64,000 bases of DNA from an uncultured Gammaproteobacteria bacterium (GTDB taxonomy: Bacteria; Pseudomonadota; Gammaproteobacteria; UBA4575), in NCBI GenBank assembly GCA_951812785.1, contig OX638335.1, positions 385,630 to 449,629 on the forward strand, in the 5' to 3' direction. The translations under genes and the position numbers were made by a program. A model generated the notes under the pieces. The model was not told the origin of the DNA. It worked only from the letters and a program-made list of their open reading frames with translations, and did no database searches. Shown here one piece after another: positions 18,200 to 27,682 of the stretch. Each line of letters starts with the position of its first letter. Within the stretch, counting starts at the first letter, position 1.

Positions 18200-19545
18200 A
18201 TGTTAAAAGCAATTAAAACACGCTGGTCTGACGATGGCGGTTATCGTGAAGTGCTGGTCATTGCTGTGCCTCTTATTCTAAGCACAGGTGCTTGGAGCTT
18301 ATTATTGTTTGTCGATCGTATGTTCTTGTCTTGGTATTCATCAGATGCTATTGCCGCTGCAATGCCTGCGGGTATGGCAAGCTTTGCCATGATGTGTTTG
18401 TTTATTGGTACGGCAGCCTATGTGAATACATTCGTCGCTCAATATTATGGTGCAAGGGAAGAAAAGAATATTGGTGCAGTGATTTGGCAGGGCATCTATT
18501 TTAGTGGCCTGTCTATATTGTTGGTTATCCCTGCGTATATATGGGCGCAAGAGTTTTTTGCATTAATAGATCATGAGCAATCAGTTCAACTATTAGAGAT
18601 AGATTACTTTAGATTGTTACTGTATTCCGCAGTCTTCGTTGTATTGAATAATACACTGTCGAGTTTTTTTCTGGTCTAGGCAAGACCATGGCCGTCATGT
18701 GGGTGAGTGTATTAATTACAATGATTAATATCTTATTAGACTACTTATTTATATTTGGAAAATTTGGTTTTTCAGAGATGGGTATTCGAGGCGCAGCGAC
18801 TGCGACAAATATTTCTGTGATCATGGGTTCTATAGTATTACTGGGTTTGATTTTCCAAGATAAATACAGGCAACGCTTTCAGTTATTATCTGCGTGGAAG
18901 TTTGATAAACAGATATTCAATCGCTTGGTTTACTTTTGTTTTCCCAATGGCTTGAGATTGTTTATTGATATGTCAGCCTTCACGGCATTTCTTATGTTCA
19001 TCGGTACGTTGGGGACACGTGAACTTGCGGCAAGTAACATTGCATTCAATATTAATGCGCTGTCATTTTTGCCAATGGTTGGCTTAATGATTGGTGTCGC
19101 TGTGGTGGTTGGTCAGAGGTTGGGTGAAAAGAAACCTCAACTAGCTGAGAAAGCAGTGTGGTCGGCAATACATATTGCCTTAACATTTTTTGGTGTATTG
19201 GCGCTGTTGTATTTGTCTATGCCTAAAATATTTATTTACCCATTCACTTTAAATGGCGGGTTAAGTGATATGGAGGGCAGTGTAGAAATGATTGTGGTAT
19301 TGCTTAAGTTCATCGCATTTTTTGGCATGTTTGATGCGCTGTTTCTAGTTTTCCTTGGCGCTTTAGAAGGAGCGGGTGACACAAGATTTATTATGAAAAT
19401 GAGTTTTATAATATCGGGATTATTGTTGATTGTTCCTTGTTATTTATACATTGAATATTTTCAAGCAAATATATATGTGCTCTGGTTGATCATTACCTTA
19501 AATGTAATTGTTTACTGCTTTGTATTTTTCATGAGATCCCTATAA
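18200..19545 (+). pseudogene. MATE family efflux transporter, split by a T-tract frameshift
   Basis: Two frames together give a full-length MATE protein of about 448 residues. The first covers residues 1-159 and ends LSSFFLV. The second resumes as SGLGKTMAVMWVSVL after a one-base shift in the T7 tract near 18664-18670; eight Ts would restore the frame. MATE landmarks are present: IPLILSTGAWSLLLFVDRMF-type start, GAREEKNIGA, and LGEKKPQLAEKAV in the second half. A sequencing error in the T run is possible; otherwise the pump is inactive. Confidence 0.85.
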
Positions 19546-19930
19546 AGGACCATGGAAAAAATGAGTGTGATTCATTAATCTAGACCGTTGTTTTATTGCC
19601 CTTAGATAATGCAGGCAAAGTATAGGCTTAGTGCAATATTTGTTAGGCAAATAATTTTAAGCGTGTAAGTTATTGAAAGATAATTCTGATTGCTCTAGCA
19701 TAGAATCTGCGGAGCTTTTTTACGTCAATTAAAATAATTATTTAGAATATATTGAATTATATAGCTGCTAACGGCGAAGCAGCATCGCTCCACTAATGAT
19801 TCATTTAATATATTGTTATGATATAATTAATTCAATTTACTGATTACCCTATTTGCTTCAATATTCATTTCGTAGTCGGCTGTTGTGTCGTTAGTAACCA
19901 GCCCGAAAGAATTTTCAATAGGAGATAGTT
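19546..19930. other. Intergenic region upstream of catalase
   Basis: No gene is seen. A small hairpin GCTGCT/AGCAGC lies at 19764-19783. TATAAT at 19822-19827 is a possible -10 element for the catalase gene, but no clear -35 or OxyR half-sites could be confirmed by eye. AGGAG at 19919-19923 serves the catalase start. Confidence 0.3.
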
Positions 19931-21415
19931 ATGAAAGATAATCAAATGACCACGTCAGCAGGTATTCCTGTCGCTGACGATCAAAACGCCATCACCGCTG
20001 GAGAGCGCGGTCCAGTATTAATGCAAGATGTGGCATTAATTGAAAAACTTGCTCATTTTAACCGTGAAAGAATTCCGGAGCGTGTCGTGCACGCTAAAGG
20101 GACAGGTGCTTATGGGACGTTCACGCTTACTCGTGATATGTCGGATGTGACCATAGCAGATTTCCTTAATGATCAAGGCAAGCAAACCGAAGTATTCCTA
20201 CGCTTCTCGACGGTAGGTGGAGAAAGTGGCTCCGGTGATGCTGAAAGAGATCCGCGCGGATTTGCCGTAAAATTTTATACTAAACAAGGTAATCACGATA
20301 TTGTTGGAAACAATACACCAGTGTTTTTCATTCGTGATGGGCATAAGTTCCCAGATTTCATTCATACCCAAAAGCGTGATCCGATGACTAACCTTAAGTC
20401 GCCTGAAGCAGTGTGGGATTACTGGTCATTGAATCCGGAAGCAATGCATCAAGTAACCATATTGATGTCTGACCGGGGGGTGCCAGCAACATACCGCAAC
20501 ATGAATGGTTATGGTTCGCATACATTCTCTATGTGGAATAAACAAGGTGAGAGAGTGTGGGTTAAGTTCCATTTCAAAACTAAACAAGGCATTAAGTGTA
20601 TGGAAGAAAGTACATCAAGAGATGTGATTGGTGACGATCCAGATCATGCACAGCGTGATTTAGTTGAGTCGATTGCAAATGGTAACTTCCCGCAGTGGAG
20701 TGTCAAGGTTCAAATCATGCCTGAAAAGGATGCTGAGACTTATAAAGTGAATCCATTTGATGTGACTAAAGTGTGGAACCATAGTGACTATCCTTTAATT
20801 GAGATTGGTACGCTTGAGTTAAATAGGAATGTGCAAAATTATTTTGCAGAGACTGAACAAGCAGCATTTGCACCAAGTAATATGGTGCCAGGCGTCGGTG
20901 CGTCACCAGATAAAATGCTACAAGCAAGATTGTTTGCTTATCAGGATGCGCATCGTTACCGCATGGGTGCTAACTACAATCAGGTTTACGTAAATAGTCC
21001 GCATGCAACAACAGCTCAGAACTATCAGCGCGCAGGCGCAATGGCAGGTGTTATACAACCAGGTAGTGAACAGAACGGTGTTGACCATGCAGGTGCGAAT
21101 TACTTCCCTAATTCTAAGGGTGGCCCCGTGGAAGGCGCGCAAACTCAAGAGCCACCATTACGCATTTCAGGTGATGCGAGTCGATATGATCGTAACGCGG
21201 GTAATGATGACTACACTCAAGCAGGTGATTTGTTCCGCATTATGGGCAGTGATCAGCAGCAGCAATTAGTCAATAATATTGCTGGCGGGCTAAGTCAATG
21301 TTCATCTGAAGTGCAAGCACGCATGTTGCCGCACTTTGAGCGAGCGGACGCTAGCTACGGAAGTATGGTTCGCGAAGCGATTGCTAAAATCACTGGAATG
21401 AAGCAAGCAAGTTAA
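19931..21415 (+). CDS. katA: Monofunctional heme catalase
   Basis: 494 residues, a small-subunit clade catalase. It breaks hydrogen peroxide to water and oxygen. The active-site signature FNRERIPERVVHAKGTGAYG lies near 43-62 (catalytic His), the distal Asn region DIVGNNTPVFFIRDG near 125, and the heme-ligand Tyr motif RLFAYQDAHRYRMGANYNQ near 333-351. The frame is intact. A terminator follows. OxyR, the usual peroxide regulator of catalase, is encoded 0.4 kb downstream on the other strand. Confidence 0.95.
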   Translation: MKDNQMTTSAGIPVADDQNAITAGERGPVLMQDVALIEKLAHFNRERIPERVVHAKGTGAYGTFTLTRDMSDVTIADFLNDQGKQTEVFLRFSTVGGESGSGDAERDPRGFAVKFYTKQGNHDIVGNNTPVFFIRDGHKFPDFIHTQKRDPMTNLKSPEAVWDYWSLNPEAMHQVTILMSDRGVPATYRNMNGYGSHTFSMWNKQGERVWVKFHFKTKQGIKCMEESTSRDVIGDDPDHAQRDLVESIANGNFPQWSVKVQIMPEKDAETYKVNPFDVTKVWNHSDYPLIEIGTLELNRNVQNYFAETEQAAFAPSNMVPGVGASPDKMLQARLFAYQDAHRYRMGANYNQVYVNSPHATTAQNYQRAGAMAGVIQPGSEQNGVDHAGANYFPNSKGGPVEGAQTQEPPLRISGDASRYDRNAGNDDYTQAGDLFRIMGSDQQQQLVNNIAGGLSQCSSEVQARMLPHFERADASYGSMVREAIAKITGMKQAS

Positions 21416-21425
21416 TTACTTGTAA

Positions 21426-21459
21426 TAATACGCCGGGCGCAAGTTCGGCGTATTACTTT
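21426..21459 (+). terminator. Terminator after catalase
   Basis: TAATACGCCG (21426-21435) pairs with CGGCGTATTA (21446-21455), followed by CTTTT. Confidence 0.8.
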
Positions 21460-21472
21460 TGAGGTTGATATC

Positions 21473-21883
21473 ATGAAGAATTTAATATTAAAAGTAATAG
21501 GCGGTATTTCATTAATGTTGGGGGTGTTGGGCGCATTTTTACCACTGCTTCCGTCCACTTGTTTCATTTTGCTAGCCACATGGGCATTTAGTAAATCATC
21601 GCCACGTTTCCATGATTGGTTGTATTACGATTCGCCATTTTCAATTTCTATACAAAATTGGCAACAACACCGCACTGTTCCTAACAAGGTGAAAATGATA
21701 GCGACATTATCATTAGTGTCTTCGTTTGCGTTAACTGCAATGTTTGTATCAAATGTAGTTGTATTAATGTCACTAGGCTTAGCTATGGTTACTCTACTGG
21801 CTTATTTGCTAACGCGATCAAGCGAAGTTGACGAACAACTTAAGAATTTACACAGTTACGAATTACGTCGGCTAGTAAATTGA
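21473..21883 (+). CDS. DUF454 (YbaN-like) inner-membrane protein
   Basis: 136 residues. The start LKVIGGISLMLGVLGAFLPLLPSTCF matches DUF454: one glycine-rich helix followed by PLLPTTPF-like residues. Then comes FSKSSPRFHDWLYY, also typical, and two more hydrophobic segments. Function is unknown. The last 44 bases overlap the 3' end of oxyR on the opposite strand. Confidence 0.85.
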   Translation: MKNLILKVIGGISLMLGVLGAFLPLLPSTCFILLATWAFSKSSPRFHDWLYYDSPFSISIQNWQQHRTVPNKVKMIATLSLVSSFALTAMFVSNVVVLMSLGLAMVTLLAYLLTRSSEVDEQLKNLHSYELRRLVN

Positions 21884-22739
21884 ATTCCTGTTTGCGTACG
21901 CTGGACTTTCTCCACATTAAGCCAATTTCACGATAAGGCTTTTCCTTCAACTCGGAAGTGACTACTTTGGTTTGTTTAAGCAGTCCGCTATCAACTGCCA
22001 TTTGAGGTACAAAAGTAATTCCAAGATCGCTATCGACCATTTGTATCAAGCTATACAAGCTATTAGCAGAGAACTTGCTGATTTTGTCTTTTCTACTAAG
22101 ACTACATGCGCTCATTGCATGGTCGCGTAAGCAGTGTCCATCTTCTAATAATAAAATCGATTCTTTATTTAACTTGTTAGGGGAGAAGTTTTCAGGATTG
22201 ATCAGTTTGGTGCCTTTGCGATAAGCAAGTTTAAACGGATCGTTGAAGATACTTACCGATTCGGTGTTGATTAAATCAATTGGAAGTGCCAGTAATAAAA
22301 TGTCTAGTTCGCCATCGAGTAACAGTTGGTGAATTCGCTTGGTCTGCTCTTCTTTTAGGTACAGCTCTAACTTTGGATATTGCATTCGAATTGCAGGGAG
22401 AATGCGCGGTAATAAAAATGGCGCAATAGTTGGGATGACTCCCATTTTTAACTGACCGCTAAGAGGCTCTTGACTGGATTTAGTAATATCAATAATGCCT
22501 TCTAAATCAAAAATGGCTAACCGAGCTTGTTGGGCGACTAAGGTACCTGTTGAGGTGAATACGACACTTCTATTAGTGCGATCAACTAGTGAGGTATTAA
22601 GGATATTTTCTAGCTCTTTGATCGCCACGCTGAATGCAGATTGTGTGACAAAGCAGGATTCGGCTGCCTTGCCGAAATGTGAATGCTTTTCTAAGGCAAT
22701 CAGGTAGCGGAGTTGTTTTACGGTGGGCAGATTAACCAT
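21840..22739 (-). CDS. oxyR: Hydrogen peroxide-sensing LysR-type regulator OxyR
   Basis: 299 residues. The LysR helix-turn-helix is at about 1-60 (LRYLIALEKHSHFGKAAESC). The redox loop reads LEDGHCLRDHAMSAC near 194-208, with both cysteines in the E. coli OxyR spacing (Cys199/Cys208). Peroxide oxidises them to a disulfide and the protein then activates catalase and related genes. Downstream of catalase and convergent with DUF454. Full length and intact. Confidence 0.93.
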   Translation of the reverse strand: MVNLPTVKQLRYLIALEKHSHFGKAAESCFVTQSAFSVAIKELENILNTSLVDRTNRSVVFTSTGTLVAQQARLAIFDLEGIIDITKSSQEPLSGQLKMGVIPTIAPFLLPRILPAIRMQYPKLELYLKEEQTKRIHQLLLDGELDILLLALPIDLINTESVSIFNDPFKLAYRKGTKLINPENFSPNKLNKESILLLEDGHCLRDHAMSACSLSRKDKISKFSANSLYSLIQMVDSDLGITFVPQMAVDSGLLKQTKVVTSELKEKPYREIGLMWRKSSVRKQEFNLLADVIRNCVNS

Positions 22740-23030
22740 GAGTAAAATAGATCATAATTCTTAGATCAATCAAATTTACTTAGAATTGACAAAAACTACA
22801 ACAGCAATTTTTCCGCGTTAGCCTGCGAGATAATTAATCAAAGCATCGAATTTATCTTTGCAAGCACAAATGGTAACGGAGTAGCTGTGGATGGTATAAG
22901 GCGTGAGTTTTGCGTAGCGTTTTGGAGTGACGGTTCTACTGCCGGCAGCGTTACCAATAATGCTAATGAGACCTTAGTTGTTGGGTTGATTGGCTTTACA
23001 TGATGCTTAGCATAATTAATTTCATGCATT

Positions 23031-24065
23031 TTATTTGGCGAGATAAGATTGCATCTCGCCAAACACAGTAGAAACGTAATTGTCATTGTCACGAGTGATC
23101 AGAACGCCAGAAAGATTGTTAGTGTTGGATAGCTGAATGCTTTTTTTAGGGCCTAACACCATAAAGGCTGTAGCCCATGCGTCTGCAATTGCGGTGGACT
23201 CATGGATGACAGTGACCGACTCCAGGTGATGATCTGCCGGATACCCGCTACGTGGGTCGATCGTATGTGAATAATGCTTGCCCTCGTATTCAATGAAATT
23301 TCTATAATCACCAGAAGTCGCCACGCCAACATCGCCTAGCGAAATTATCTTTTCTATTTTCCCACGTTCAAAGTTAGGCGTCTCAATGCCTATGCGCCAT
23401 GGGGTTCCATGAGGAGCAACACCTTTGCCTTTAATCTCTCCACCGATCTCAACCATGTAATTGAGAATATTATGGTCATCAAGAATCTGCGCAACCTCAT
23501 CAACGGCATAACCTTTAGCGATGGCAGATAAATCAACATACAAGTCAGCAACTTTCTTATTGATAGCGGGTGGATCAATACGTACCTCAAGGTTTTGATA
23601 ACCAATACTACGTTTAGCGATATTAATTTCAGTGTCTGTAGGAAAGGTAAACGTAGTTTCGCTTGGACCAAACCCCCATAAATTAACTAATGGGCCAACA
23701 GTGATATCGAAAGCCTCATCTGATTTTTTGCTGATCGACAATGCTAATGCTACAAGCTGAGCTAATTCACCATCAATTGCATGCCATCCCGTTTCACGTG
23801 ATTGATTGAAATTGCTTAATTGTGAGTTTGGAATATACGTCGACATTAATGAATTAATTTGATCTAGACGTCGCTCAATAAGGTCTTTTAATTCTGAGGT
23901 GGAAATTGAAATTGATACGTCAGACCACTGAACACTATAGCTTGTGCCCATGGTGCTGCCGGTAATTTGTGGGCCGGTTTTTTCCGCTTCACAACCGATA
24001 ACGAATAAAACGCAACTGAGAGTGATAAGTATTAAGGTGAGTTTCTTAAAATGAGATAGAAGCAA
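23031..24065 (-). CDS. apbE: FAD:protein FMN transferase (ApbE) lipoprotein
   Basis: 344 residues with a lipoprotein signal ending VIGC near residue 25. ApbE motifs: GSTMGTSYSVQW near 36, DGELAQLVALALSISKKSDEAFDITVGPL region near 95-125, the ISLGDVGVATSGDYRNFIEYEGKHYSHTIDP block near 240-270, and ATAFMVLGP near 297. The enzyme attaches FMN covalently to flavoproteins such as NqrB/NqrC or RnfG in the periplasm. No nqr or rnf genes are in the window. The gap upstream of oxyR (22740-23030) shows no supported gene. Confidence 0.92.
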   Translation of the reverse strand: MLLSHFKKLTLILITLSCVLFVIGCEAEKTGPQITGSTMGTSYSVQWSDVSISISTSELKDLIERRLDQINSLMSTYIPNSQLSNFNQSRETGWHAIDGELAQLVALALSISKKSDEAFDITVGPLVNLWGFGPSETTFTFPTDTEINIAKRSIGYQNLEVRIDPPAINKKVADLYVDLSAIAKGYAVDEVAQILDDHNILNYMVEIGGEIKGKGVAPHGTPWRIGIETPNFERGKIEKIISLGDVGVATSGDYRNFIEYEGKHYSHTIDPRSGYPADHHLESVTVIHESTAIADAWATAFMVLGPKKSIQLSNTNNLSGVLITRDNDNYVSTVFGEMQSYLAK

Positions 24066-24092
24066 GAGTAATTTAGGCTTTTAGTGAGGAAA

Positions 24093-24120
24093 GCAGAGAC
24101 AATATTTTTACTGTCTCTGC
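24093..24120 (-). terminator. Terminator after the Fae homologue
   Basis: Reading leftward, GCAGAGAC and GTCTCTGC form an 8-bp stem with a 12-base loop, followed by a T-rich stretch. Confidence 0.65.
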
Positions 24121-24140
24121 CTTGGAGCATCCTTAACGGA

Positions 24141-24689
24141 TTAAATCTTTCCGTCTAGACCCATTTGATAGTATTTATGAGTAATTTCTTCTTGGTTTTC
24201 TAATAACCAATCAATGTCAGGCTCATTATTCATTGCTTTATGAATTGCACCTGCCATCGCTTTGCGATGAATATCAAACAAGATTTTGTGATCCAAATCA
24301 TCGGCAGTGGCTACCATTGGGTTTAACCAAACAGAAACAATAATACCTAAATCATTTGCCTTTTCTTTTGGGATGTCTCCGTTACGTACGGCATCTAAAA
24401 CGCCGTTAGCAATAGCGGCTTGCACAGTGCCCATCAGAATGTTGGTATAACGTTCATCTTTAACCGTCACTTTACTGACCATCAAAGTAGAAGGGCGCAC
24501 CTGAATATCTGTATTCATAATCGCAAGTACACGCGAGTGACCTTTTACTTGATCACCTAATGATGTGGCGAATGCTGTTCCTACAGGGCCATCCAGCTCA
24601 CCAATAATAACTTCTGGTTCTGCCGCAGTACCAGCAGGGCCGCCGGCTACAAGTGATTCGCCGACACGCATTACAATTCGATCTGACAT
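24141..24689 (-). CDS. Formaldehyde-activating enzyme (Fae) family homologue
   Basis: 182 residues. The Fae fold is recognisable: VGESLVAGG near 9-17, VIIGELDGPVGTAFATSL near 28-45, VRPSTLMVSKVTVKDE near 65-80, and the VQAAIANGVLDAVRNGDIP helix near 88-106. True Fae condenses formaldehyde with tetrahydromethanopterin. Where the methylotroph enzyme has NEVAHIDL with its catalytic histidine (from memory), this protein reads AGTAAEPEV, so the histidine is absent. It is therefore probably one of the Fae-like paralogues of unknown function. No H4MPT pathway genes are nearby. Monocistronic, with AAGGAG just before the ATG. Confidence 0.75.
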   Translation of the reverse strand: MSDRIVMRVGESLVAGGPAGTAAEPEVIIGELDGPVGTAFATSLGDQVKGHSRVLAIMNTDIQVRPSTLMVSKVTVKDERYTNILMGTVQAAIANGVLDAVRNGDIPKEKANDLGIIVSVWLNPMVATADDLDHKILFDIHRKAMAGAIHKAMNNEPDIDWLLENQEEITHKYYQMGLDGKI

Positions 24690-24727
24690 AGTTACGATGC
24701 TCCTTAAATTAATTTAAAAAAGATAAC

Positions 24728-24748
24728 GCGACAGCGTAATGCTGTCGC
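24728..24748 (-). terminator. Terminator after the DUF3617 gene
   Basis: GCGACAGC (24728-24735) and GCTGTCGC (24741-24748) form a perfect 8-bp stem. Reading leftward it is followed by GTTATCTTTTTT. Confidence 0.7.
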
Positions 24749-24786
24749 AAAGTATATTCGTGAATATTATTGGTGGGGTATGCTAA

Positions 24787-25212
24787 TTAGCAAGAACCGA
24801 TTCTGCGTCCTTTCCAGACCATTTCCATCGAGACAGATTGGCCTGCAACATTCATATTCATTGTTATATTACCTGAATCCGAATCACCTTTGGATTCAAA
24901 TGAGCCCTGGCCGTTCATAGCGCCACCCGGGGTATTGCACTGCATAGACCAGCTTAAGGTGTCACCGCTAACATTAGTTTCTGAGATAGAACATTCACTA
25001 TTTTCACTGTAGCCGAGTGTTTCTGGGCTGATTTTTGATTCTTTCACGCACCCTTGCTGAGTCTGAACATGAGGTTGAGGAAACATGGGTGATGTCATGG
25101 TGGTGGAACCCTCCCATAAACCGGGTTCTATTGAGACACTATCGCCAGTCATGGCCAGATGGGCGGTAGATAAAGTGAATAAGCTTGCAATGGTTAATGT
25201 GGCGATACGCAT
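24787..25212 (-). CDS. DUF3617 family periplasmic protein
   Basis: 141 residues with a signal peptide (MRIATLTIASLFTLSTAHLA). The pattern SIEPGLWEGSTTM, a conserved Cys pair (QQGCVKES and NSECSI), LSWSMQC and the closing WKGRRIGSC match DUF3617. Function is unknown; paired cysteines suggest disulfides in the periplasm. Monocistronic with a terminator. Confidence 0.82.
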   Translation of the reverse strand: MRIATLTIASLFTLSTAHLAMTGDSVSIEPGLWEGSTTMTSPMFPQPHVQTQQGCVKESKISPETLGYSENSECSISETNVSGDTLSWSMQCNTPGGAMNGQGSFESKGDSDSGNITMNMNVAGQSVSMEMVWKGRRIGSC

Positions 25213-25324
25213 ATCATCTAGACCTAAGAGTTGATTTAAATTGAAGCGCTTATTTTACAGGTTCTACCCATGTCTACAATAAACAAACCTTGAGAATTGT
25301 ATTGACAATTAATAGCATGATGAT

Positions 25325-25825
25325 ATGAATAAACAACTGAGTATTATTCGCCATGCTAAATCAGATTGGTCCGCTGGGTGTAGAGACTTTGATAGAACCC
25401 TAAATAACCGCGGCTATAATGATGCAAAGTTGATCGGAAATTATTTGCATACCAGTCATCAACAATTTGATCGAGTGTTTTGCAGTACGGCTAATCGTGC
25501 CAAGCTAACCCTGCAACAATTGAACGCATCATTGAACCTGCCAACAAAGCACTTTCAATTTGAGCAATCATTATATCTAGCGTCGTTGACTCATCTGGTA
25601 TCGTTTATTGAGAAGATCAGTGATCAATATCACCATGCAGCACTGATTGCCCATAACCCTGGCCTCACTGATTTATGTAATTTTTTAACTGGAGATCAGC
25701 TGGCGAATTTACCAACCTGTGGTGTTTACACTATTCAGTGTTGTATTGATGACTGGAAGGCCATTGGGTTTGAAAGCGGCATTATGAAGTCATTGATAAC
25801 ACCACGGATATTAAAAGGTAATTAG
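25325..25825 (+). CDS. sixA: SixA-type phosphohistidine phosphatase
   Basis: 166 residues. The phosphatase motif IIRHAKSDWS near 7-16 carries the catalytic His. The second catalytic His is in LIAHNPGLTDL near 112-122. This short histidine-phosphatase form matches SixA, which removes phosphate from His residues in phosphotransfer proteins. The target here is unknown. Confidence 0.88.
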   Translation: MNKQLSIIRHAKSDWSAGCRDFDRTLNNRGYNDAKLIGNYLHTSHQQFDRVFCSTANRAKLTLQQLNASLNLPTKHFQFEQSLYLASLTHLVSFIEKISDQYHHAALIAHNPGLTDLCNFLTGDQLANLPTCGVYTIQCCIDDWKAIGFESGIMKSLITPRILKGN

Positions 25826-25883
25826 TCTGTAAGCATTCTGGTGTTAACTCGACCGCTATTACATAGAGCTAAAGGAGTTGATC

Positions 25884-25943
25884 ATGAATAACAAGCAATC
25901 TGCTGGAGTGTTTTATTACGAAACTACCTTCGGCTTCAAATAA
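25884..25943 (+). pseudogene. Short ORF with strong RBS, possible 5' stub of a lost gene
   Basis: AAAGGAG (25871-25877) stands 6 bases before ATG 25884, an excellent translation start. The frame ends after 19 codons, inside the 3' end of the convergent methyltransferase gene. It could be the surviving start of a gene cut when that gene arrived. I do not recognise it. Confidence 0.25.
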
Positions 25944-26707
25944 AACCATTCCATAATAGCTCCACGTCCTTCTGACAACACTTTTTGTTTAACATTGAAA
26001 GGCAATCCATTAAGTTCCTTATACGAGTATGAAAGAGCTTTTTGTGAATTAGAAATTGAACTATATGCCTCTATTGTGTGAGTGTTTTTAAAAACGTCCC
26101 TCAGGTGTGAAGATATGGTTGGATCAAATATGTCATGGACTTCAATCAATAGATCATGATTAATTAAGGCAGAGGCTATTTTATCTGTGAAGAGTTTCTT
26201 CTCGTAACCTTCACAGTCACATACGATAAGTGCTCTTGTCAAAGGAAGGTTTTTTAGTACAGTCTGATCGCAAAAGTTCCCTAAAATAATTCGATCTTGG
26301 ACATTGTTTAAGTCGGCCATTTGTTTGCACAGTTCAATAGCCCTGCTGTTAGTATCAAATCCAAACACTTTAGCTTTTTTCAGCCTCATGGCTAAACCCA
26401 CGGCGTAATAACCTTCGGCGCAGCCAATATCAACTACTTCAGTGTAATCTTTAGCGCAAAGTTGTTCTAGCAAGTTGCCTATTTCTTTCTCATAAGAACC
26501 CAATATTTTAGGAATAAAACAGCTGCCTACACTTTCAGCATGGGGGTAGAGCATCCCAGTAAAAGGTCCAGATCGCACTTTTAAATCTTTTGATAAAGTG
26601 TATCTGACGTATTTAGCGTACTTCCTGGAGTACGATTTCTCCCCCAACAAAAAACGTAGCCAACTATTTTCACTGACGATCTTATATATTCTAGTCTTAG
26701 TTTTCAT
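25916..26707 (-). CDS. Class I SAM-dependent methyltransferase
   Basis: 263 residues. SAM motif I reads VVDIGCAEGYYAVGLA near 92-107, followed by the acidic strand end VFGFDTN near 116. DCEGYEKKLF near 161 recalls the FkbM-like acidic motif. The N-terminal 80 residues are basic and unrecognised. The substrate is unknown; related genes often sit in surface-sugar clusters, and a second, broken member lies at 55.2 kb. The gene is more AT-rich than its neighbours, suggesting transfer. Confidence 0.75.
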   Translation of the reverse strand: MKTKTRIYKIVSENSWLRFLLGEKSYSRKYAKYVRYTLSKDLKVRSGPFTGMLYPHAESVGSCFIPKILGSYEKEIGNLLEQLCAKDYTEVVDIGCAEGYYAVGLAMRLKKAKVFGFDTNSRAIELCKQMADLNNVQDRIILGNFCDQTVLKNLPLTRALIVCDCEGYEKKLFTDKIASALINHDLLIEVHDIFDPTISSHLRDVFKNTHTIEAYSSISNSQKALSYSYKELNGLPFNVKQKVLSEGRGAIMEWFYLKPKVVS

Positions 26708-26815
26708 AGATAGTTATCGGGTTTTCTCCGGTGGCTTTGGTTGAATAACTTGCTATAGATATATGCGCTAAAACTCTTTATTTAAGTAAGTTGGTTAATG
26801 AGCTAGTGAGAACAC

Positions 26816-27559
26816 TTACCAATAATTCTCAGTACTAATACTGCCAGGTGTTTTGCGGAGATTTTTAGTTAGGCCGCGTTTCTCTAACGTTTCTCGAACA
26901 TCTTTCACCATGTCCGGATTACCGCATAACATGATTTGTGATTTGCCACTTTCAATTTTTAAATTGACGCGATCTTCTAGTTTGCCCTTTTTCAACGCTT
27001 TTGGAATGCGGTCAGGTAGTGCAAAGTCTGTTTTTTCGCGACTCACAAATGGCGCGTATTCAAATTGATCTGGGTGTTGTTGTTTAAATTCGTTAATTAA
27101 CTCTTGATAAGTTAATTCTGGCGCGGTACGAACTGCATGAACTAATACACATTTCTTGAAACGCTTCCAAGGTGTTTCAGTTTTTAAGATGGATAAAAAA
27201 GGTCCAATGCCGGTGCCAGTTGATATCATCCATAAGTCATCACTTTCAGGAATTTCATTGAGTATTAAAAAGCCGTTAGCTTTTTTCCCTAAGTAGATAT
27301 GATCGCCTGCTTTTAATTTTGCTAGAGGTGGGGACAGTAATCCTTTTTCTACGACGATAGAATAAAACTCACAGTAGTCTTCATGCGGTGCGCTAACAAA
27401 AGAATAGGGACGACCGACAATTTGATCATCAATCATTAAACCCAGGCGGCCGAATTGGCCTGCTTCGTAATCACCGATATCACCTTTAACTTTTAACGAG
27501 TAAAGTGTGTCCGTCCAATGAATGTTTTCGATAACTTCTGCGTCAATCCAGTTTGACAT
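26816..27559 (-). CDS. fpr: Ferredoxin--NADP+ reductase
   Basis: 247 residues. FAD-binding RPYSFVSAP near 51-59, the NADP-binding MISTGTGIGPFLSILK near 109-124, LVHAVRTAPELTYQ near 136, and the C-terminal NYW aromatic end are those of bacterial Fpr. The enzyme moves electrons between NADPH and ferredoxin or flavodoxin in oxidative stress and Fe-S maintenance. The frame is intact. Possible partner: the Rieske ferredoxin-like protein at 31.7 kb (inference). Confidence 0.94.
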   Translation of the reverse strand: MSNWIDAEVIENIHWTDTLYSLKVKGDIGDYEAGQFGRLGLMIDDQIVGRPYSFVSAPHEDYCEFYSIVVEKGLLSPPLAKLKAGDHIYLGKKANGFLILNEIPESDDLWMISTGTGIGPFLSILKTETPWKRFKKCVLVHAVRTAPELTYQELINEFKQQHPDQFEYAPFVSREKTDFALPDRIPKALKKGKLEDRVNLKIESGKSQIMLCGNPDMVKDVRETLEKRGLTKNLRKTPGSISTENYW

Positions 27560-27682
27560 GGTAATACCCTTTAACTACCTAATACTAAAAAGCTTGCTAG
27601 TGTACCTAGCTATCTACTGTTTTAGAACAAGTAGTTGTGAGTAGTGCAGGCCACCCAATTGTAGATAAGTAAAGTGTCTTAG

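Noticed and set aside
18664-18670. Programmed frameshifting in the MATE gene at the T7 tract
   Set aside because: No slippery heptamer with a downstream structure was recognised and MATE genes are not known for it; slippage, error or pseudogenisation is simpler.
22740-23092. 84-codon leftward frame overlapping the end of apbE, and an opposite open stretch reading like a small protein
   Set aside because: No RBS or recognisable domain, and the frame mostly mirrors apbE and non-coding sequence.
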